A stretch of DNA of 11,418 bases from Lachnospiraceae bacterium (lineage in GTDB: Bacteria > Bacillota > Clostridia > Lachnospirales > Lachnospiraceae), in assembly GCA_900751785.1 (NCBI GenBank), contig CAADSM010000098.1:1-11418 (forward strand), in the 5' to 3' direction. A model generated the notes under the pieces. That model searched no databases. It was not told the origin of the DNA and worked only from the letters and a program-made list of their open reading frames with translations. A program made the position numbers and the translations under genes. Shown one piece after another: positions 7,594 through 11,418 of the stretch (positions within the stretch are counted from its first letter, which is position 1; every line of letters starts with the position of its first letter).

Positions 7594-7618
7594 GCGGCGC
7601 CCTAATACAGGGCGCCGC
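7594..7618. other. Intercistronic hairpin 2, perfect 10-bp GC stem
   Basis: gcggcgccct (7594-7603) and agggcgccgc (7609-7618) are perfectly complementary with a 5-nt loop aatac. It lies 18 nt past the stop of the permuted GH3 gene. There is no U-run on either strand, so it is not a standard terminator. It may protect the upstream message or partly attenuate transcription into the second GH3 gene. Confidence 0.65.
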
Positions 7619-7636
7619 CTTTACTCTCTGTGTCCT

Positions 7637-10519
7637 TTATTTCGTCTCGATTTTAATTCCTGCCGCGCTGTCTTTTCTGTATTTTCTGTACACCAGTACG
7701 CACAGTCCCAGGACGATCACTCCGACCGCTGCATCCGCTCCAATGACAGCCTTATGCCATGTCGGAAGTCCTGTATCCACTCCGTCCTCTTCGTATACCC
7801 AGCTGTTGACTACGGTATACATTACGTTCTTGCACGCCTGTCTCATATATTTCACAGAGGAAGCTGCTTCCGGATCCTGTACGACATTAGGTCCTCCCGC
7901 ATAGGTTGAGAGCATCGCGTCCACTCCGTTTGCCAGGGCTGCATCCGCGTTCATAAATCCGTGGCCGTTGTTGCGGAAGAAATCAGTCAATGTAAATCCT
8001 TCAAATCCCCACTCGTCCCGGAGCACGGTGTTAAGCAGGCTGCTGTTCTCTCCGGACCACTTGATACCGATAAAGCTCCAGGATACCATGACTGCATGGG
8101 CGTCTCCGTCTTTCACGCAGATTTCAAACGGTTTCAGATAGATCTCACGCATTGCCTGTTCGTTTGACCATACGCAGACCATCTTAGCGTTCATCTCGTA
8201 CATTGCGAAATGCTTGATATATGCGTATACTCCATGCTCTGCCGAACCCTGGACTGCTGCGGAAGCAATGTAACCTGCCAGTGCTCCGTCCTCAGAGAAG
8301 TATTCGTAGTTTCTTGCACCAAACGGGGTACGGTGGGTGTTCATGCCCGGTGCATACCAGCCGGCGATGTTCATCTCCCGGCATATCTTACCCATCATCT
8401 CGCCGTAGCTCTGAGCCAGTTCCTTGCTCCATGTGCAGGCGATCATCGTCTCTGTCGGGAATCCGATGGAGCCCTCACCTGTAAAGTTATTATTGATGGA
8501 CATCGGACCGTCCGCATCGATAGTCTGGACTTTTCCTACTGAATCCATGGCGGGAGTCTGGTATCCGGACAGGGCGATCATGTTGGTCATGTCGTTGATG
8601 GTAAGCTGATCCAGCAGATCCTCCCAGCGCTCGTCATCGTAATCCGCGCCGCGCAGCTCGTTGAGCCGGATGCCGTTGTCCGCGCCGGTAGTCGGCATCT
8701 CGTCGTCTTCATTGATATATGTAGTGTAGTCAAAGTTGCTGTTCAGGTGATACTGTGCCACAAGGTCGTCTGACATCACATCGGACGCCGGGGCTGCTGT
8801 CGCTTCATCATAGTTTGCGAATCCGTCTGCTCTTGAAAGGTAGGTCACATCCCCTGCAGTGTCCTCGAACTGGTTTGTCGCTGTGATCTGGTCGCTTTCT
8901 CTCTTGTTGTCCCCCTCGTAGCGGATCGTCTCGCCCTGTGTATAGGTCTGCAGATCCAGGACAGTATGGGAATCACTGTTCACAGAGATAATATAGTCTC
9001 CCTGCTCCAGCACATAGCATCCGTCGCCGGACATATCGTAGGAAGCCATGTCCTCCGCGTCAAATGTGATCGTGATCGTCTCGGATGCTCCCGGCTCCAG
9101 CATCTGTGTCTTCTCGAAATCGATCAGGTTGGCAGTCGCTTTCTCAATGCCGCCGTTTGTATAAGGCGGATTGTAGTAGACTTCCACTACGTCCTTGCCT
9201 GCCACGTCTCCTGTATTCGTAACCGTCACGTCAAAGGAGATCGTGCCGTCATTTACTGTGAGATCACTCATCTCCTGCGTAAATGTAGTGTAAGACAGAC
9301 CGTAGCCGAAAGGATATTGCACGGTTGTATCATAATCGATCGTGCCCTCGTCGTCCGCTGTCTCATAATATTTATAACCTACATAGATACCTTCCACATA
9401 ATTTGTAAAGGATGGATAGTATGTCTGCGCCATACCGGAGTTCATACCCTCTACCGCCATATCTTCCATATTAGAATAATGGGTTGCTTCCCAATTGTTC
9501 CACCAGGACGCTGCCGTCATATCATAGATAAAGGTATCTGACGTCTTACCGGACGGGTTAACCTCGCCGCTTAAGATCTTGCCCAGCGCCTCAAATCCCA
9601 CATTTCCCGGGCCCTGGCACCAGATCGCCGCACGGATCTGATCATAATCGTTGATGAATCCCAGTTCCATCGGGTTTGCCGAATTGTAGACCAGAATGAC
9701 ATTGTCAAAATTACTGCACACAAGATTGACAAGGTCTTCCTCTGTCTGGGAAAGCTGCAGGTAATGCTCTCCTTCCTCAAAGTCTTCGTATCCGTTCGCT
9801 GTGTTGTCATAGGATGCTTCCGTCACATCCCCCGGCATATCGTTGTGTCCTTCTCCTGCTACACGTGAGAGTACGATCACCGCTGTATCGGAGAAGTCCT
9901 TTGCGCCCTGCATCAGTTCATCGGAGTATTCCGAAGCCGGAGCCTCGGTCAGCGTCCAGTTCTGTGTGGAGAGTGACATCTCCGCCCGCTCTGCGGAGAA
10001 CTCGTTGTAGAAATCAACCAGATCCTGATTTACGTTAAACCCTGCGTTTGTCAGGCTGTCGATCAGGCTGATCCTCTCATACAGGTCGTTGAGTCCGCCC
10101 GATCCGGTTCCGCCGTACGCCGGATTTACGGATGACCAGCCGAACAGATTGATATTGGACGGATCGCTGATTGGAAGGATGCCGTCGTTTTCCAGAAGGA
10201 CCATGCCCTCTTCCGCGATCTGGCTGGCGACTCCTTTTGCTTCCTCCGTCGTCTCGTCACTCGCAGTTCCGCCCACTGTCGTCAGATTGATCATGGCATA
10301 CATGGGCCCAAGGACAATCATGTTCACGATCACGACAAGCGACACGAGCATGCTTAATGCAGAGTATTTCCGGATCATCCGTTTCTTGCTTTTCTTTTTC
10401 ACCTTCCTGCACGCGATCATGATTATGACCGCCGCGATCCACAGAACACCCAGAGCAATCAGATAGGGTCTGCATGTCTGCAGGACGCCGATTACATCTT
10501 CCCATTGAATGGCTATCAT
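7637..10519 (-). CDS. Membrane-tethered GH3 glycosidase with circularly permuted domains
   Basis: This 960-residue enzyme carries GH3 domains in swapped order. The alpha/beta sandwich comes first (about 93-330, likely acid/base Glu223 in RVAGEGHND). A fibronectin-III-like domain follows (about 400-515, from YPFGYGLSYTTF), then an acidic linker. The TIM barrel is last (about 620-890: DADGPMS, GARNYEYFSED, IKHFAMYE, nucleophile Asp846 in TLTDFF). Reversed GH3 order is known from ruminal clostridia. Two N-terminal membrane helices (about 16-37 and 54-78) flank a very basic loop KVKKKSKKRMIRK, and one helix lies at about 922-942 before RKYRK. The positive-inside rule puts the loop and C-terminus inside and the catalytic part outside, anchored at both ends. 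Phe replaces the common Trp after the nucleophile. AGGAGG 7 nt upstream supports ATG 10519. It is the first gene of the operon. It probably cleaves beta-glucosides or beta-xylosides at the cell surface; the specificity cannot be read. Confidence 0.95.
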   Translation of the reverse strand: MIAIQWEDVIGVLQTCRPYLIALGVLWIAAVIIMIACRKVKKKSKKRMIRKYSALSMLVSLVVIVNMIVLGPMYAMINLTTVGGTASDETTEEAKGVASQIAEEGMVLLENDGILPISDPSNINLFGWSSVNPAYGGTGSGGLNDLYERISLIDSLTNAGFNVNQDLVDFYNEFSAERAEMSLSTQNWTLTEAPASEYSDELMQGAKDFSDTAVIVLSRVAGEGHNDMPGDVTEASYDNTANGYEDFEEGEHYLQLSQTEEDLVNLVCSNFDNVILVYNSANPMELGFINDYDQIRAAIWCQGPGNVGFEALGKILSGEVNPSGKTSDTFIYDMTAASWWNNWEATHYSNMEDMAVEGMNSGMAQTYYPSFTNYVEGIYVGYKYYETADDEGTIDYDTTVQYPFGYGLSYTTFTQEMSDLTVNDGTISFDVTVTNTGDVAGKDVVEVYYNPPYTNGGIEKATANLIDFEKTQMLEPGASETITITFDAEDMASYDMSGDGCYVLEQGDYIISVNSDSHTVLDLQTYTQGETIRYEGDNKRESDQITATNQFEDTAGDVTYLSRADGFANYDEATAAPASDVMSDDLVAQYHLNSNFDYTTYINEDDEMPTTGADNGIRLNELRGADYDDERWEDLLDQLTINDMTNMIALSGYQTPAMDSVGKVQTIDADGPMSINNNFTGEGSIGFPTETMIACTWSKELAQSYGEMMGKICREMNIAGWYAPGMNTHRTPFGARNYEYFSEDGALAGYIASAAVQGSAEHGVYAYIKHFAMYEMNAKMVCVWSNEQAMREIYLKPFEICVKDGDAHAVMVSWSFIGIKWSGENSSLLNTVLRDEWGFEGFTLTDFFRNNGHGFMNADAALANGVDAMLSTYAGGPNVVQDPEAASSVKYMRQACKNVMYTVVNSWVYEEDGVDTGLPTWHKAVIGADAAVGVIVLGLCVLVYRKYRKDSAAGIKIETK

Positions 10520-10579
10520 AATATTTCCTCCTCATTCCAGAATCAGAACTTTTTCTCCGCTGTCCCTGCAAAAGATGTC

Positions 10580-10618
10580 TCAGATTACCCATGCCGGCTT
10601 CAGGTCGTCTGATTTTTT
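10580..10618 (+). terminator. Terminator-like hairpin, antisense to the GH3 leader
   Basis: On the plus strand, 10580-10589 and 10603-10612 pair over ten positions (one mismatch, one G-U) with a 13-nt loop, followed at once by six T. No plus-strand gene lies upstream within the gap, so it could stop antisense transcription running through the GH3 gene before it reaches tetR. In the GH3 leader RNA, the same sequence forms a hairpin without a U-run. Its function is uncertain. Confidence 0.4.
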
Positions 10619-10634
10619 ACACTTTAAAAAGTTC

Positions 10635-10664
10635 TTGACATATTGTTTAATATGAAGATACAAT
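10635..10664 (+). promoter_or_regulatory. Candidate promoter of the tetR gene
   Basis: TTGACA (10635-10640) and TACAAT (10659-10664) are separated by 18 nt on the plus strand, a near-consensus sigma-A promoter. Transcription would start near 10671, giving tetR a leader of about 100 nt that contains the palindromes at 10700-10737. An inverted pair ATATTGT/ACAATAT (10640-10646/10660-10666) spans the same promoter and could be an operator. Confidence 0.65.
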
Positions 10665-10683
10665 ATTTACAGATAAAACACAA
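10655..10683 (-). promoter_or_regulatory. Candidate promoter of the GH3 operon
   Basis: On the minus strand TTGTGT (10678-10683) and TATCTT (10655-10660) are 17 nt apart. Both boxes are weaker than consensus, as fits a regulated promoter. Its -10 box overlaps that of the divergent tetR promoter by two bases. The leader to the GH3 start at 10519 would be about 130 nt. It is the best candidate that I find, not a certain one. Confidence 0.4.
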
Positions 10684-10699
10684 TTCACAGATTTCTTAA

Positions 10700-10711
10700 A
10701 AACGAACGTTT
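10700..10711. promoter_or_regulatory. 12-bp palindrome, candidate operator
   Basis: AAACG (10700-10704) and CGTTT (10707-10711) are perfect inverted halves around AA. A short palindrome in the gap next to a divergent TetR gene is a plausible TetR-dimer site. It overlaps neither proposed promoter core and abuts the larger palindrome at 10713. Confidence 0.35.
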
Positions 10712-10712
10712 C

Positions 10713-10737
10713 TTGACACTTCTTTAAAAAGTGTCAA
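10713..10737. promoter_or_regulatory. 25-bp near-perfect palindrome, likely TetR operator
   Basis: TTGACACTT (10713-10721) and AAGTGTCAA (10729-10737) are perfect 9-bp inverted arms. The 7-nt centre ctttaaa is itself symmetric except for one pair. The length and symmetry suit a homodimeric TetR-family repressor. It lies in the tetR leader, 38 nt before the ATG and upstream of the GH3 promoter, as expected for autoregulation and control of the divergent operon. Binding is inferred from symmetry and position only. Confidence 0.55.
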
Positions 10738-10774
10738 AGAGTTGTCAGATTTTCGTAAAATCGAGGTGAAAATT

Positions 10775-11413
10775 ATGGGGAATGAATCAAAAAAGGAATC
10801 CAAAAACAGAAAGACAGACCGCCGTACATTGTACACAAGAAATGTCATCAAAGACGCCCTGCTTGAAGCTCTTGCCGAAAAACCCTTCGAGCAGATCACG
10901 GTCACGGACGTGTGCCGCAGGGCGGAGATTACGCGGGCGACTTATTATCTTCACTACCAGTCGCTCACCGAAGTGCTGGATGAGCTTCTGATGGATGCGC
11001 TTCAGACGGCGGAGGACGGCACGGTCAATCCTGATGCAGACGCAGAGCAGATCGCCACTCTGCTCACCTCCGACGGCACAAAATCCTTCAAAGAGCACGA
11101 GTCGCTCCTCCCAGTCTGCCACAGGGTAGCGCAGCTCCCGAAATATCAGGTGATCTTCCACGACGAGACAATCTCCGGTTATGTGGTAAATCAGATCTAT
11201 CAGTGGCAGCGCCCCAGACTCATTCCTTCTTTCATGAAAGAAATGGGCCTTACAAAGAAAGAGGCGGAGATGCTCGCCCTGTTTGTGATCAACGGGACTT
11301 ACAGCGTCAACAAGGCACTGCACTGGAAAAAAGACGAGACATGGTATCAGGTACACTCTATGCTGCTGAAGTACACGGCGGGCGGGTACGGCAGGCTGAA
11401 CCGGAAGAAGTAG
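10775..11413 (+). CDS. TetR/AcrR-family transcriptional regulator
   Basis: This 212-residue regulator is divergent from the GH3 operon. The N-terminal domain (about 18-72) contains the typical TetR helix-turn-helix, FEQITVTDVCRRAEITRATYYLHY (residues 38-61), after a charged Lys/Arg-rich lead. The remainder (about 75-212) is a helical ligand-binding and dimerisation domain with no motif that reveals the ligand. ATG 10775 is chosen because GAGGTG lies 6 nt upstream; an in-frame TTG at 10742 lacks a site and lies in the operator region. The closest targets are its own promoter and the GH3 operon promoter, which share one gap with palindromes. It is probably a repressor released by a small molecule. 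The stop codon is five bases from the window end. Confidence 0.92.
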   Translation: MGNESKKESKNRKTDRRTLYTRNVIKDALLEALAEKPFEQITVTDVCRRAEITRATYYLHYQSLTEVLDELLMDALQTAEDGTVNPDADAEQIATLLTSDGTKSFKEHESLLPVCHRVAQLPKYQVIFHDETISGYVVNQIYQWQRPRLIPSFMKEMGLTKKEAEMLALFVINGTYSVNKALHWKKDETWYQVHSMLLKYTAGGYGRLNRKK

Positions 11414-11418
11414 ACAGC

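Noticed and set aside
6822..7904. 360-codon plus-strand open frame across both GH3 genes
   Set aside because: It lies opposite two clear GH3 coding regions, crosses their intergenic hairpins, has low-complexity Ser/Pro/His-rich composition and resembles no family. It is an antisense shadow.
10696..10720. LytTR binding site near the GH3 operon, linking it to the two-component system
   Set aside because: aacgttt resembles part of the LytTR consensus, but the rest of the site does not fit and no second repeat lies at the usual spacing.
10742..10774. TTG start for the TetR gene
   Set aside because: No ribosome binding site precedes it and it follows the palindrome directly; ATG 10775 has GAGGTG at the right distance.
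1..11418. CRISPR arrays, tRNA or rRNA genes, transposases
   Set aside because: I saw no regularly spaced direct repeats, no tRNA-like cloverleaf or rRNA sequence, and no transposase or integrase motif in any frame.

Overview
The window looks like a chromosomal segment from a Clostridia-class Bacillota, most likely a gut Lachnospiraceae-type bacterium. The reasons are strong AGGAGG-type ribosome binding sites, sigma-A-like promoters in AT-rich gaps, a LytTR/GHKL two-component pair, a circularly permuted GH3 enzyme of the kind described from ruminal clostridia, and a CGGC-domain protein. The assignment rests on protein character only; no rRNA or other taxonomic marker is present.

Layout, left to right. 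Positions 1-82 hold GC-rich, non-coding, multiply self-complementary DNA, followed by a strong intrinsic terminator (92-120, minus strand). It ends a two-gene minus-strand operon: a LytTR response regulator (1468-2169) followed by a GHKL sensor histidine kinase (129-1433), with a good promoter just upstream (2220-2249). To the right, also on the minus strand, is a long gene run that reads from about 10.5 kb down to 2.3 kb: a membrane-tethered, domain-swapped GH3 glycosidase (7637-10519), a second cytoplasmic GH3 beta-glucosidase (5064-7529), a GtrA-like membrane protein (4415-5047), a CGGC-domain protein (4048-4353), a sulfatase that lost its C-terminus (2561-4009), the 3' remnant of a MATE transporter gene (2530-about 2822) and a small hypothetical ORF (2300-2494). 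A TetR/AcrR-type regulator (10775-11413, plus strand) is transcribed divergently from this run.

How the genes may work together (inference). The divergent TetR gene and the palindrome-rich gap (10520-10774), with candidate back-to-back promoters whose -10 boxes touch, suggest that TetR controls the GH3 operon, probably in response to a small molecule such as an aglycone or glycoside. One GH3 would act at the outer face of the membrane and the other in the cytoplasm. The GtrA-like protein is the only other membrane protein of the operon, and no sugar transporter is encoded in the window.

Most striking points: the out-of-frame sulfatase/MATE fusion, which is a deletion scar or an assembly chimera; two GH3 enzymes of opposite domain order and different cellular location in one operon; and a shuffled-motif regulatory gap between the GH3 operon and tetR.
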